From Planctomycetes bacterium syqfu (lineage in GTDB: Bacteria > Planctomycetota > Phycisphaerae > Phycisphaerales > Phycisphaeraceae): a stretch of 64,000 nt of DNA. A program made the position numbers and the translations under genes. Below are positions 9,657 through 19,900 of the stretch, in pieces (position 1 is the first letter of the stretch; the number at the start of each line of letters is the position of its first letter). The DNA lies in assembly GCA_020974905.1 (NCBI GenBank), contig CP087563.1, positions 7,312,599 to 7,376,598 of the forward strand, read 5' to 3'. Under the pieces are notes generated by a model. That model was not told the origin of the DNA and ran no database searches. It saw nothing but the letters and a program-made list of their open reading frames with translations.

Positions 9657-11411
9657 ATGAAATATTTATTTCTATGTGTTTTTACATTGCTTGGACTGGC
9701 GTCGTTTGCAAACTGGCAAATGCAACCAGATTCAAATTACGATGGGATTACACTTTATTGGATGACGGATCGGAATCCAGCCAGGGAAGAACAGGTTGCT
9801 ATCTTTCAGCGATGGCTTACCAATCATCCCAACCGTCATCAGAACATACGCGTGTTAGTCGATACGGCCAATTCGAGTAAACACAAAAAAGTGATTCAAG
9901 GTGTATCCGGGGTAGCGGGTGATGTCATCGATATGTTTGGTGGTACGGATCTGCGTTATTTCTATGGAATTGGCATGCTTGAACCGGTAACACAAGCAGC
10001 GAAAGAGATGGGGTATAGTACTGATGCCACATGGGAGGCGATTCGTCCCTTACTGAATATCCCTGTAATGCAGGATGACGGGACATACAAAAATGAACAA
10101 TATCTCAGTCCATGCAGCGCTTCGATGCGCATTCTCTGGGTGGACTATAACCAATTTGATGAATTAGGTGTTCAGAGGCCACCGCATCGTTGGAATTGGA
10201 ATACCTTTGAGAAGATTGGAAAAGAGTTTGTCAGGAAAGCCAATTCCTCACACAGGCGCGTCAAGCGATTCATGGTACACGATGTTGATGTGGAAACACT
10301 GTATCGATCACTTGGTTTGGCAAAGTTCAATGAGACACTGACACGATGCCAGTTGGATGATTCACGTTACGTCAAGGCATTGGAGAAAAAATATCAATGG
10401 ATGAATGTGGATCACATCATGCCCACTGCCACGGAGCAAAGCGGTTTTGATGTAGAGTCTGGTTATGGTGGTGCAAGATTATTTTTATTTGCACAAGGAA
10501 ACTATGCAATGTTCGAGATGGGCCGGTATGCCTTGATACGATTGCGTGAAATACAACAGTCACGATTGGATCAAGGGCAGCCATTAATGAATCTGGATGT
10601 GGTTGAACCCCCGCATGATGGATTTCCGACAGCACTATGCCATACACGTGCTGTAGGGGTTTATGCTGGGGGTAAGTATATTGATCAGGCTAAGGTGTTT
10701 CAATCCTATTTGGCTTCTGAGGATTACAATATGCAAATTGTTCGTGACGCAGATGCCATGCCTCCCAATCCAAAATATGTGACTACTCTGGCATGGGATA
10801 AACCGTTGCCGCTACTTCCACACGGGACAGAAAAATTATTTCCATATCAATCACATGAGATAGCCTTGTTCAGGGAATTCAGAATCGATTTTTACAATGC
10901 AATCGATCATATTGATCGTCAATCGAATTGGACGATGCAAGATCTACCACGTCCACCCAAGCCTCAGAGCATGACAGATGCTGCGTATCAAGAGGCAATA
11001 AGTGAGTTTGATCGTCGGTATCTGGCTTCAATTCCAGTCTATCAGGCGGAATGGGGGATGCATGATCGATTCACCTTTATCATGAATCATGTGGCATTGC
11101 CGTTGGATGTGACACCGTATTGTGTTCCGGAAATCGCATCAAGAGAAATCACCAACGCTGAAGATGCGTTTTTTAATGATCTATTGACCGCCAATGAAGC
11201 TGCTGCTAGAGCAGCCCAACGTGTCAATGATGAAATTCAAAGGACGCTTCAGGAGAATCCCGAACTTCAGGTACAGTATCAAAAAGCGCTCCTTGATCAA
11301 AAACGTATCGATGATATCAAGCAGGCTGGTCGGAAAATCCCAGCCAGATTGATTCAGAATCCATTTTATTTGAGGTATTACAAGGATAAAAGAATGTTGG
11401 CGGACGAATAA
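9657..11411 (+). CDS. ABC-type sugar-binding (solute-binding family 1) lipoprotein-like protein
   Basis: A 584-residue exported binding protein. A signal peptide occupies residues 1-17 (KYLFLCVFTLLGLASFA). The body has the family 1 solute-binding pattern: ITLYWMTDRNPAREEQVAIF, then GDVIDMFGGTDLRYF and a hinge region around ILWVDYNQFDELGV, with FPTALCHTRAVGVYAGGKY in the second lobe. Such proteins deliver oligosaccharides to an ABC importer. It is longer than the usual 420 residues because of an extra C-terminal region rich in Gln, Glu and Arg (about residues 480-584) that looks helical. No permease or ATPase genes are nearby, so the importer must be elsewhere. Its neighbours are the PL6 lyase and GH42 enzyme. 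Confidence 0.85.
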   Translation: MKYLFLCVFTLLGLASFANWQMQPDSNYDGITLYWMTDRNPAREEQVAIFQRWLTNHPNRHQNIRVLVDTANSSKHKKVIQGVSGVAGDVIDMFGGTDLRYFYGIGMLEPVTQAAKEMGYSTDATWEAIRPLLNIPVMQDDGTYKNEQYLSPCSASMRILWVDYNQFDELGVQRPPHRWNWNTFEKIGKEFVRKANSSHRRVKRFMVHDVDVETLYRSLGLAKFNETLTRCQLDDSRYVKALEKKYQWMNVDHIMPTATEQSGFDVESGYGGARLFLFAQGNYAMFEMGRYALIRLREIQQSRLDQGQPLMNLDVVEPPHDGFPTALCHTRAVGVYAGGKYIDQAKVFQSYLASEDYNMQIVRDADAMPPNPKYVTTLAWDKPLPLLPHGTEKLFPYQSHEIALFREFRIDFYNAIDHIDRQSNWTMQDLPRPPKPQSMTDAAYQEAISEFDRRYLASIPVYQAEWGMHDRFTFIMNHVALPLDVTPYCVPEIASREITNAEDAFFNDLLTANEAAARAAQRVNDEIQRTLQENPELQVQYQKALLDQKRIDDIKQAGRKIPARLIQNPFYLRYYKDKRMLADE

Positions 11412-11499
11412 ATCCGTCACGGGTTGTTTAATTCAGCTTTTATTCTCATCCAGTCAATATTGTGTCTGGTTAAGATCAATTTATATTCATGGAAAATTT

Positions 11500-13551
11500 A
11501 TGATTAATGAAAGAAATGTGTCTCATAAGAGACCTTCAATATTCAAACAATATTATTTTGGTGTCTGTTATTACCCAGAACACTGGGAGGCAGACGTCAT
11601 GCAGCATGATGCACAGCGCATGGCAGATATGTCGATCAACCTGGTTCGATTGACTGACTTTGCGTGGTCTGTCATTGAACCACGTCAGGGAGTTTTTCAA
11701 TTTGATGTCTTTGATGAAGCAATCCAGAGATTGTCAAAGCATGGCATCAAAATCATCCTGTGTACGCCAACAGCTGCACCACCACGATGGCTGACACATA
11801 TGCATCCACATATCGTTCGCGTCAATGCGGATGGTGTTCCCATGCAACATGGCTCTCGTCAGCATGCCTGTCATGCCAATCCGGTGTTTGCTGAGCATTG
11901 CAGACAAATCACACAGGCAATGGCTGATCACTATGCATCCAATGAAAACGTCATCGGATGGCAGACGGATAATGAATTTCACTGTCATTTCAGTGAATGT
12001 CACTGTGAGAGTTGCCAAAAAGCATTTGCTGAATTTCTGCGTGGACAGTATCAAAACGATATTCAGGCGCTGAACGAAGCATGGGGCACCATTTTCTGGG
12101 CACAGACGTATGATCACTTTGAACAGATCCCAACGCCTAAACTCGATAAGCCGACACATATCAATCCGGCACATCGTTTGGATTACCATCGCTACCTTTC
12201 AAGCCTGGTGACTGACTTCCAACATCAGCAGATTGAAATTCTTCACCATGCCAATCCTTCATGGTGGATTACTCATAACGGTGTCTATTCCAATATTGAT
12301 TACCGCGGTAAGTTCACACAGGATCTGGATGTGTTGGGTTATGACATGTACCCGATGTTCTACCTTGATCCTGCTACAAGACGTCTTAAACAGGCATATT
12401 GTCTTGATCGCACGCGCGCGTGCAGTGGCAACTTCATGATCCTGGAACATCAGGCAGGTGCGGGTGGTCAGCCAACTTATATGCTCGACAATCCCGTCCC
12501 CGGTGAGATGCGAGCGATGACATACACAACAATCGCCCGGGGTGCGGATTCACTGTTGTATTTTCGTTGGCGAACGTGTCGTGTCGGTGCTGAACAATAC
12601 TGGTGTGGGCTGCTGGATCATGACAATATGCCACGCCGCCGTTATCACGAAGCTGTCCAGGTCGGCTCGGAACTCAAACGTATCGGTGATCAAATCCTCG
12701 GCACATCGGTACGTGTTGATTGTGCGATTGCTGACATGGATTTCGACAATATCGCTTTGTCGCAGTTCGCGAGATGGGGCATGCCTGATATTTCACATAC
12801 CAGTGAGTCCATTCATCACTGGTTTAACCGTCGTCAGTATGCAGTGGGTCTGGTTCATCCTCAAGACGATCTGAGTGATGTGGGTTTGTATGTGATTCCC
12901 CATTGGCCATTGTTCCGTGAGGAATGGTGTCAACAACTGGATGCCTATGTTCGCGCAGGCGGAACATTGGTGATCGGCTGTCGCACGTCCACGCACAATG
13001 ATCGCTATCAGGTATTGGCACAAACGCCACCCGGACCACTTGCATCACTGCTCGGGGTGACAGTGACCGAATACGGCAGACAGAACAGTCCGGATCAACG
13101 TCCGATGCATGTTCAGATCGGTGATGCACAGGTCGTCAGTGAATATTGGTATGAACAGCTCAGTCCTTCTGAGGATGTTCAAGTGCTTGGGACTTGGGCC
13201 AGCAGCCATCTTGCAAATGAGCCGGCCATTACATGTCGAAAAGTTGGTAAAGGCCATGCCATATACGTTGGTACCTACTTGTCTGAACCATTGCTTGATG
13301 TACTGATGCCCAGATTGTTGACCTTGTCGGGAATTACCCCCTTGTGTGCTGATTTACCCGAATGTGTTGAAGTTGTGGAGCGATACAGTGACGAAAAGAT
13401 ACTACGTTTCATCATCAACCGTTCTGAAAAGACTGTCGAAGTTCCACAACTTGCAGTGCACGAGGATATGCTTGCGTCAGCAGGTACGACCTCGTCACCA
13501 ACGGAACTTGGGCCCTGGGATGTACAACTGCTTCGTATTCTTTCGAGATAA
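11500..13551 (+). CDS. GH42 beta-galactosidase
   Basis: A 683-residue cytoplasmic-type enzyme without a signal peptide. It opens with FGVCYYPEHW, the usual GH42 start. Glu159 in WQTDNEF is the acid/base and Glu316 in MILEHQAG the nucleophile. A cysteine cluster after the first catalytic residue (CHFSECHCESC) matches the zinc site of GH42 enzymes. The C-terminal part contains the trimerisation domain (LYVIPHWPLF onward) and a small beta domain. It would split terminal beta-galactosides from oligosaccharides brought in by the neighbouring binding protein. The gene starts 88 bases downstream of that gene and is likely in the same regulon; no ribosome binding site is obvious. Confidence 0.96.
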   Translation: MINERNVSHKRPSIFKQYYFGVCYYPEHWEADVMQHDAQRMADMSINLVRLTDFAWSVIEPRQGVFQFDVFDEAIQRLSKHGIKIILCTPTAAPPRWLTHMHPHIVRVNADGVPMQHGSRQHACHANPVFAEHCRQITQAMADHYASNENVIGWQTDNEFHCHFSECHCESCQKAFAEFLRGQYQNDIQALNEAWGTIFWAQTYDHFEQIPTPKLDKPTHINPAHRLDYHRYLSSLVTDFQHQQIEILHHANPSWWITHNGVYSNIDYRGKFTQDLDVLGYDMYPMFYLDPATRRLKQAYCLDRTRACSGNFMILEHQAGAGGQPTYMLDNPVPGEMRAMTYTTIARGADSLLYFRWRTCRVGAEQYWCGLLDHDNMPRRRYHEAVQVGSELKRIGDQILGTSVRVDCAIADMDFDNIALSQFARWGMPDISHTSESIHHWFNRRQYAVGLVHPQDDLSDVGLYVIPHWPLFREEWCQQLDAYVRAGGTLVIGCRTSTHNDRYQVLAQTPPGPLASLLGVTVTEYGRQNSPDQRPMHVQIGDAQVVSEYWYEQLSPSEDVQVLGTWASSHLANEPAITCRKVGKGHAIYVGTYLSEPLLDVLMPRLLTLSGITPLCADLPECVEVVERYSDEKILRFIINRSEKTVEVPQLAVHEDMLASAGTTSSPTELGPWDVQLLRILSR

Positions 13552-14157
13552 AACTGCCAAGTTGTCCGACAATAAATCATCTGTAGATCATTTATTGGCC
13601 GTTAGTTATGTTGCGCCTGCGTATGTCTCTTGCAATCGAGCAGGCCGATCGGCCAGTCAGATTGTCCATGTTTCAGGCAATCAAAAGACTATTTAATTTA
13701 TTTTTGCGATTTTCATATCGTGTCTCTGGACATCCTGTATTGATGTGCCTACTATGTTATGAAATGAAGTCTTATTAACGTAACAAGGTCAGATCAGACA
13801 GTGCACGCAAAATCAGAATAAAGCGTGTTTCGCTTTATAAGCTTTACAAATTGAAGTACTTAATTGGTTCCTTGTTGATGGGGCATTGTTTATCGGAAGC
13901 ATCATAACCCAGTAGGGACAGCAAATTGGATTCTTGATCAGACAAGTCGGTCAGTGAAAGGGTCTTGGTAGTGAACGGCTGATCCTCCTATTTCATGGTG
14001 TAAAAGGTTTGTGGCTTGGGGCAGTTTGGCCAAGGTATCTACATCGGCCAGAAATTGAAAAACGTCGCAATGATATGTTGAGTTAGCCAATGCCTGGGTT
14101 TTCGGGTTGGAATTGTGGAGTGTTGATTGTTGATCAAACAATCGTGGAGTTATAAAA
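13552..14157. other. Intergenic stretch with one hairpin
   Basis: No convincing gene is seen here on either strand. A perfect 8-base stem (ATAAAGCG, loop TGTTT, CGCTTTAT) lies at 13818-13838. It lacks a T run, so it is only a possible terminator or RNA processing signal for the GH42 transcript. The last 20 bases carry the GGAG ribosome binding site of the next gene. Confidence 0.4.
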
Positions 14158-14871
14158 ATGAATCGATACCGTCGTGCATTTACTTTGATTGAGTTGCTTG
14201 TAGTCATTTCGATTATTGCATTGCTTATTGGCATTTTGCTACCGGCATTAACACGGGCTCGAATGGCGGCTTATGCATCGCAATGCCTTTCATCACAGCG
14301 GCAGATTGCTGTTGTCACATCTACCTATCTCAGTGACTATAAAAGTCAATTCCCGCTTGCCAATCCCGTGGATGTAAAGGAACGCTGGCAAGCTGTGTTG
14401 CATTACCAATACAAGGTCACCAAGCAGATTTTCTACTGTAAAAATGATGGTAATATTGACTATGAAACTTGGGTTGATACTGATTCCAATAGCATGAAAG
14501 ACATTAGCTACGGTTATAACATTTCTGGTTTGGGGTATCGCCGATCAACCGGTCTCAATCCCTTTACCGGCCAGGTGCAGGGGACATTCAGTGCCAGATT
14601 GGATCGGATATTCAACCCAAGCAGAACGCTGATCACAGTGGATTCCTGGCAGGAAAAATCGGATGGTTCAAAAAGCGGTTACTACGTTGCCGTGCCGGAC
14701 ACCTCCGTCTGGTCCGAATTTCTCCCTGATGCTCGACATGATGGTGGGGCCAATGTGGGCTTTGCCGATGGGCATGCTAGCTTGGTCAAACTCGAGGAAC
14801 TTGTGCTCCCAGACGAACCAACGCAGGCAGTGGATATCAATAAGTACAAACTGTGGAGTCCGATTCGTTAA
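14158..14871 (+). CDS. Prepilin-type (pseudopilin) protein with H-X9-DG motif
   Basis: A 237-residue protein with the prepilin motif [18 protein letters not shown] starting at residue 8, so the leader is short and typical. After the membrane helix come the conserved [10 protein letters not shown] and a beta-rich head. Near the C-terminus [18 protein letters not shown] gives an exact H-x9-DG motif. The ribosome binding site is GGAG, 9 bases before the ATG. It precedes a GntR/LacI regulator, and a similar pseudopilin follows that regulator. Such proteins are processed by a prepilin peptidase and inserted in a pilus or secretion fibre; no such genes are nearby. A sugar-linked surface role is inference from location. 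Confidence 0.93.
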   Translation: MNRYRRAFTLIELLVVISIIALLIGILLPALTRARMAAYASQCLSSQRQIAVVTSTYLSDYKSQFPLANPVDVKERWQAVLHYQYKVTKQIFYCKNDGNIDYETWVDTDSNSMKDISYGYNISGLGYRRSTGLNPFTGQVQGTFSARLDRIFNPSRTLITVDSWQEKSDGSKSGYYVAVPDTSVWSEFLPDARHDGGANVGFADGHASLVKLEELVLPDEPTQAVDINKYKLWSPIR

Positions 14872-14963
14872 GCGGGACAGGGAGATTTGAACTCGTGGAC
14901 TTGAAGTTGTCGGATGTCTACCATGTTTTGAAACAATATCCTGTTCAGTTTTTTAAGGTTGTA

Positions 14964-16091
14964 ATGGCACAGAAAATTTCACAGAAAGTATCTCGAAAAG
15001 GTCGCCCCCCCGTGGCGCAGCATCAGGTCTTTGCCGCGCTGCACAAGCGGATTATAACCGGCGATCTGGAGCCTGCGGACCGTCTGCCGACACGACGGGA
15101 ATTGGGCGAGACCTTCAATGTCGGCCTGCCAGCTGTGCAACGTGCATTGGAATTTCTGATTAAGGACGGATTTGTTGTATCGCGCGGTACGCATGGGACC
15201 TTTGTATCGGATAATCCACCGCATATTTCGCGATATGGTCTTGTCTTTGAAGATGGTATTTCCAACAATCCCGATTACCCGACACCGCATTTCTGGCCAA
15301 TTCTTTCCCGGAGTGCGACACGAATCAGCCAGCGTCTGGGAAAGCCGATTGAAATTTACAATGGGATCACCGGTGATAAAAATGCAGCGACACTGGCCAA
15401 GTTGCTCAAGGATGTGAAACTGCATCGGCTGGCAGGATTAATTGTCAGCAATCCATTGTCACATTTGAATCATTACTCGGTGTATCAGAACTCGGGGATG
15501 CCGACGGTGACGATGGCCATTTCGAAAATGGATTTTCCGTTTCACCGGATACATATGGACTACTTTTCACTTTTCGACAGGGCATTGAACTACCTGCGTG
15601 AGAAAGGATGCAAGCGGATTGCCTTGCTTCGAAACACGCGTATCTGCGGGGAAGTTGAAAGTGCAATCCATCAGGCTATCAAGAAAAACAATGTGATTAT
15701 ACCAACCTATTGGGATCAGAAAATCACCGCAGGTTCGGCAGATACCGCAACCAATCTCATGCACCTTCTCTTTAGTGAGATTCAAACGATCCAGCCAGAT
15801 GGCCTGTTTGTTGCTGATGACAGCTTTTTCCCGCACGTTGTCAAAGGGCTTAAGGGTTTGAATGTCAAGGTTGGCTTTGAACCGGACGATGTCAAGATCG
15901 TCGCGCACTGCAATTTCCCAATCGCTGAGAAGCAATTATTCGAAATAAAGCGAATTGGTTTTGATACCGAATTAATGATCCTCAAAGCGATGGAGTTGAT
16001 TGATCAATCGCGACGTGGTTTGCAAGGCTACCAGTTGAAGGTCTTATCCGCCGTGTTTGAACATGAATATATGAACAGCCTGGTTGTGTGA
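14964..16091 (+). CDS. GntR-type HTH regulator with LacI-like sensor domain (2 of 3)
   Basis: A 375-residue regulator. The frame is open back to a GTG at 14853 inside the previous gene, but the ATG at 14964 with AAGG upstream is the better start. The first 85 residues contain the GntR winged helix (FAALHKRIITGDLEPADRLP then LEFLIKDGFVVSRGTHGTF). The remainder resembles a LacI-type sensor, with QPDGLFVADDSFF and IVAHCNFP matching the same positions in the other two regulators of this window. It is placed between two pseudopilin genes and ahead of the giant propeller proteins and PL8 lyases, which it likely controls. The inducer is unknown. Confidence 0.92.
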   Translation: MAQKISQKVSRKGRPPVAQHQVFAALHKRIITGDLEPADRLPTRRELGETFNVGLPAVQRALEFLIKDGFVVSRGTHGTFVSDNPPHISRYGLVFEDGISNNPDYPTPHFWPILSRSATRISQRLGKPIEIYNGITGDKNAATLAKLLKDVKLHRLAGLIVSNPLSHLNHYSVYQNSGMPTVTMAISKMDFPFHRIHMDYFSLFDRALNYLREKGCKRIALLRNTRICGEVESAIHQAIKKNNVIIPTYWDQKITAGSADTATNLMHLLFSEIQTIQPDGLFVADDSFFPHVVKGLKGLNVKVGFEPDDVKIVAHCNFPIAEKQLFEIKRIGFDTELMILKAMELIDQSRRGLQGYQLKVLSAVFEHEYMNSLVV

Positions 16092-16147
16092 TCAGGCATT
16101 CACAAAGATAGTATTGAGATTTATTTCCCGGATGTTGGAGAAATAGA

Positions 16148-16876
16148 ATGCAGAAAAATCGTCATGCATTTACATTAATTGAGTTGTTGGTTGTGATTTC
16201 AATCGTCGTTATATTGATTGCGATCCTGATGCCGGCCTTGTCAAAAGCGCGTGACGCAGGTCGTAAGACCAAGTGTCTGAGCAATGAACGCCAGTTACTG
16301 TTGGCTAATACCGCTTTTATCAATGACAACAACGGCCATGCCATTGGCGCAGGAGGTACTGGTCCGCACGGTGCGGGGCAATTCGTTGATGTGAGAACAC
16401 CTGATAAAGTCTATTCTCGCAAGTCCGGTTTGTTTGAGTTGGGTTATGTCAATTCATTTGGCGTATTTGTTTGTCCAGGTATGCATGATCTGGTTAAGAA
16501 ATTACCTGCTCCGTCATGGGATGCATTGCACCACTATACCTACAATATATGGGTCATTGGTGATAACTACGATCCCAAGGATCGCACCTGTCGACGCTGG
16601 GGTAAGAAAATGAAGCCCAAGACCTTGGCTAAAAAGCCTTCTGAAACGTCATTTTTCTGGGATATGGCATGGTCCTACGATCGTGGTGACCCGGGGCCGA
16701 ACAACATCGTTCCCGGATACTACCGCAGCATTCAGCAGGGAACAGGCTGGGGACATTTTGGGCATGGCAAAAATGATATGGGCAATATCGGCTTCCTTGA
16801 TGGCCATGCCAAATCATTTACCCCTGTCCTGATAGGTAATATGTTTTATGTGGGTTCATCGTCTTCGGGGATCTGA
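16148..16876 (+). CDS. Prepilin-type (pseudopilin) protein
   Basis: A 242-residue protein with the prepilin motif [18 protein letters not shown] near residue 8, then [20 protein letters not shown], the usual linker in this family. The head ends with [20 protein letters not shown]. This is close to the H-x9-DG signature, but the spacing here is 11, a small departure from the two other pseudopilins in the window. The ribosome binding site is GGAG, about 9 bases before the ATG. It is followed 78 bases later by a giant secreted protein on the same strand. No assembly machinery is present locally. Confidence 0.92.
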   Translation: MQKNRHAFTLIELLVVISIVVILIAILMPALSKARDAGRKTKCLSNERQLLLANTAFINDNNGHAIGAGGTGPHGAGQFVDVRTPDKVYSRKSGLFELGYVNSFGVFVCPGMHDLVKKLPAPSWDALHHYTYNIWVIGDNYDPKDRTCRRWGKKMKPKTLAKKPSETSFFWDMAWSYDRGDPGPNNIVPGYYRSIQQGTGWGHFGHGKNDMGNIGFLDGHAKSFTPVLIGNMFYVGSSSSGI

Positions 16877-16954
16877 ATCCGCCTGATTCATAGACATATC
16901 AACGTATTTTAGAAAATAAATACTAACAGCAGTATCCGTACGTCAAGGTTTTTT

Positions 16955-19900
16955 ATGTTCAAACTATCTCACATCAAGATCATCACGCTGTGTTTGTTTT
17001 GCGTCTTGTTCACAAGAACGTGGGCAACAGCCGAAAATATGAACGGCAGACAAAGTCAAAACGAGGGATTCAGTGTCCTACCCGTTCCGGGGCAGGTGAC
17101 CGTTGATGGCAAACTGGATGATTGGGACTGGTCTGGCCGTATTGAGGTATTTGCAGACAATGCCCTACGCGGTCGATACTCCGTCCAAATGGCCGGGATG
17201 TGGGATCAAGAATACCTTTACCTGGCAGCGCATTGGTCAGACCCAACCCCCATGTTCAGTAAGGTTGATCCCAATTTCAACCCAGATAAAGGGTGGCTGG
17301 CCGATGCCTGGCAGATGCGATTTCAGACAGATCAGAAAGTTCACATCACGGCATGGTACTACGCCCCGCGCAACGAGCCTTGTCTATCTGTAAGTTTTAA
17401 AGACAATGGTTTTGCCCCCAAAAAAATAGCAGGAAATGGAACAAAGTTTGAATCTGATATCCAACTGGCGTTTGCCAAAGATGCAGATGGGAACGGCTAT
17501 GTCGAGGAACTTCGCATTCCATGGCATTACCTTTACAAACAGATGCCCGATCTCGTCGCAGGTTTGACGTTGCGGATGGGGAATGAATTTCTGTGGGGTG
17601 ATGTCAGTGGCAAAACATGGCCGATGCATCGTTATGCCGACAATATGCAACCCGGTGTCTTGTCACGCGAGTTTTACTGGAGTAATAGCGATGCATGGGG
17701 TGATGCCAAACTCATCGGTCAAAACAACATCACGCCGCGCCGCTATGTGATGCTATCCAGTCAACCCAAAGGCAGCATACCAGTTCGTGCCAAACTCCCT
17801 CAAGGATCCCAGCGATTCACCATTGTGATTGAAGACATTGATGGTAATCGCATCCGAAATCTGGCGGGTGATTTCCAGGTTCATGATTATATGGTAGCTG
17901 AGGATGATGAATCACTCACGGTTCAGGTGCAATGGGATGGTAAGAATGATCAAGGCCAACTTGTCAAACCGGCTCAGTACAAAGTCAGAGGTCTGACACA
18001 CAAAGGTATCGGTGCCGAATATGAATTGTGTTACTACAATCCCGGCACGCCACCCTGGAACACGGCTGATGGCAAAGGTGGGTGGGGAGGTGATCATGTC
18101 CCACCGCAATGTGTTGCCACAGCAGGGCAATGGGTATTCCTTTCGTGGGAAGTTGCTGAGGGCGGAAGTGGCACCTTGGCGCTGGGGGCCGATGGTCGGA
18201 AAAAATGGGGTGAAAAACGCGGTGCCAATTATCTGGCTGCCAACAATCAATATGTCTACGGTATCAAAGCACATGGTCAGGAACCACAGAAATTCTGTCG
18301 TTACGCTATGGAAGATGGCAGCTATCGTCCTTACACCATTGACGGCAGGGAACAGTCAGTTGACTTGAAACTCCAGGACATTCTGCCTTCAAATGTCGGC
18401 AAGGTTGTCGCCTTTGACGCCAATCAAAATACACTACTCTTTGGTACAAGCAAAGGGCAATTGCTCTCGTTTGATGCAGAATCCCTCAAGATCATAAAGA
18501 CCTACTCACTTGGTGTGATTCGTTCATTGGATATCAATGATCATGACCAGTGTCTGGCCAATCTCGATGGCAATCTATTTACCATTGATATGCAAACGGG
18601 TTCCACAACACTGCTTCAATTACCCAGTGTTGAAAAAGCTGGTTGTATTGCTTGGGATCATGATGGTAATGTCCTGGTGTTTGATGAAGGAAAAGACCTG
18701 CAAATCAAGGCATTTTCATTGCAAGGCCAACCGGTCTATACCTGTGGTAGAAAAGGCGGACGCCTTCTGCGTGGGCACTATGACAAAGAAGGCTTGCTTT
18801 CAGTCAATAGTATGTCCGTTGATCACAAGGGGAATATTTGGATTGTTGAAAAAGGAGAGGACCCCCGACGCATCGCAGTATGGGGACGTGATGGTAAACT
18901 CGTGCGCGATCTGCTGGGTAACACAGGTTATGCTGCCACTGGTTCATATATGAACAAGCAGAATCCGAATGTGGCATGTGTCGGATCGTTACAGTTCAGG
19001 TTGAATCGTCAGGCGCGTACTGCAGAATTGTCTGAGATACTTTGGGTACCACGTCCAGAAAAAAATGAAGCATTTCCGTTGTGGTCCAAACCGCATCACT
19101 TCTCCAACCCGGATTTTTTACAATCGAATGCCAGTGGCAATGATCAAACCTACCTTTATCACAATGGCATATATTGTCGATATCACGCCATTCATATGAA
19201 ACGAAACGGGTGTTGGCAACCTGTTGCAGTGATCGCCCAATTGGAGGAACTCAAGAATCAATTACCCAATCTCCCCTGGCCTGATGCACACAAAAGTACG
19301 TTGGTCTTCTGGAATGACCTGAACAAGAACGGCGCAGTTGAGTTTGAAGAATGTGAAATTACCGATCAGCGCAAAAGCCTGGTCGCGAACTGGACTCATA
19401 CCATCGGTAAGGATCTGAGTATCTTCACTTCAGGTATGGCACGATTCACACCCGTTCGATTCACTGACGATGGGGCGCCAGTTTACAGTGTTAAAAGCCT
19501 GAATCGTTATGACCGCAAACAGGTAGGTAGTTTTGCACCGGTATTTGAAGACAATCTCCTGATTGTCGCAGGAACCAATCATTATCCCAAACCCTGTCAG
19601 ATTCTTGGTATGGATATCGATACCGCCAAAATACGTTGGACTTATCCAAACCCGTATCCGGGTGTCCATGGTTCACATCGTGCTCCCATGCCCCGGGCGG
19701 GATTGCTCATCGGCCCATTGAAAATTTGTGGTATTGACAAGGTCAATGACCAGGTCGGCCGAGTGTTTATGATGCGTGGTAATCTCGGTCAGGATTTTTA
19801 TATGACCGACGATGGGCTATTTATCGGCTCCATGTTCCGTGATGTGCGCATGCCAGGTCCGTCACTGCCAGTCAAGGAAGCGGAGCTTGTCGGTATGCCG

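Noticed and set aside
13938..14234. 98-codon minus-strand frame before the pseudopilin gene
   Set aside because: Overlaps the start of a clear gene in antisense and shows no protein-like features.
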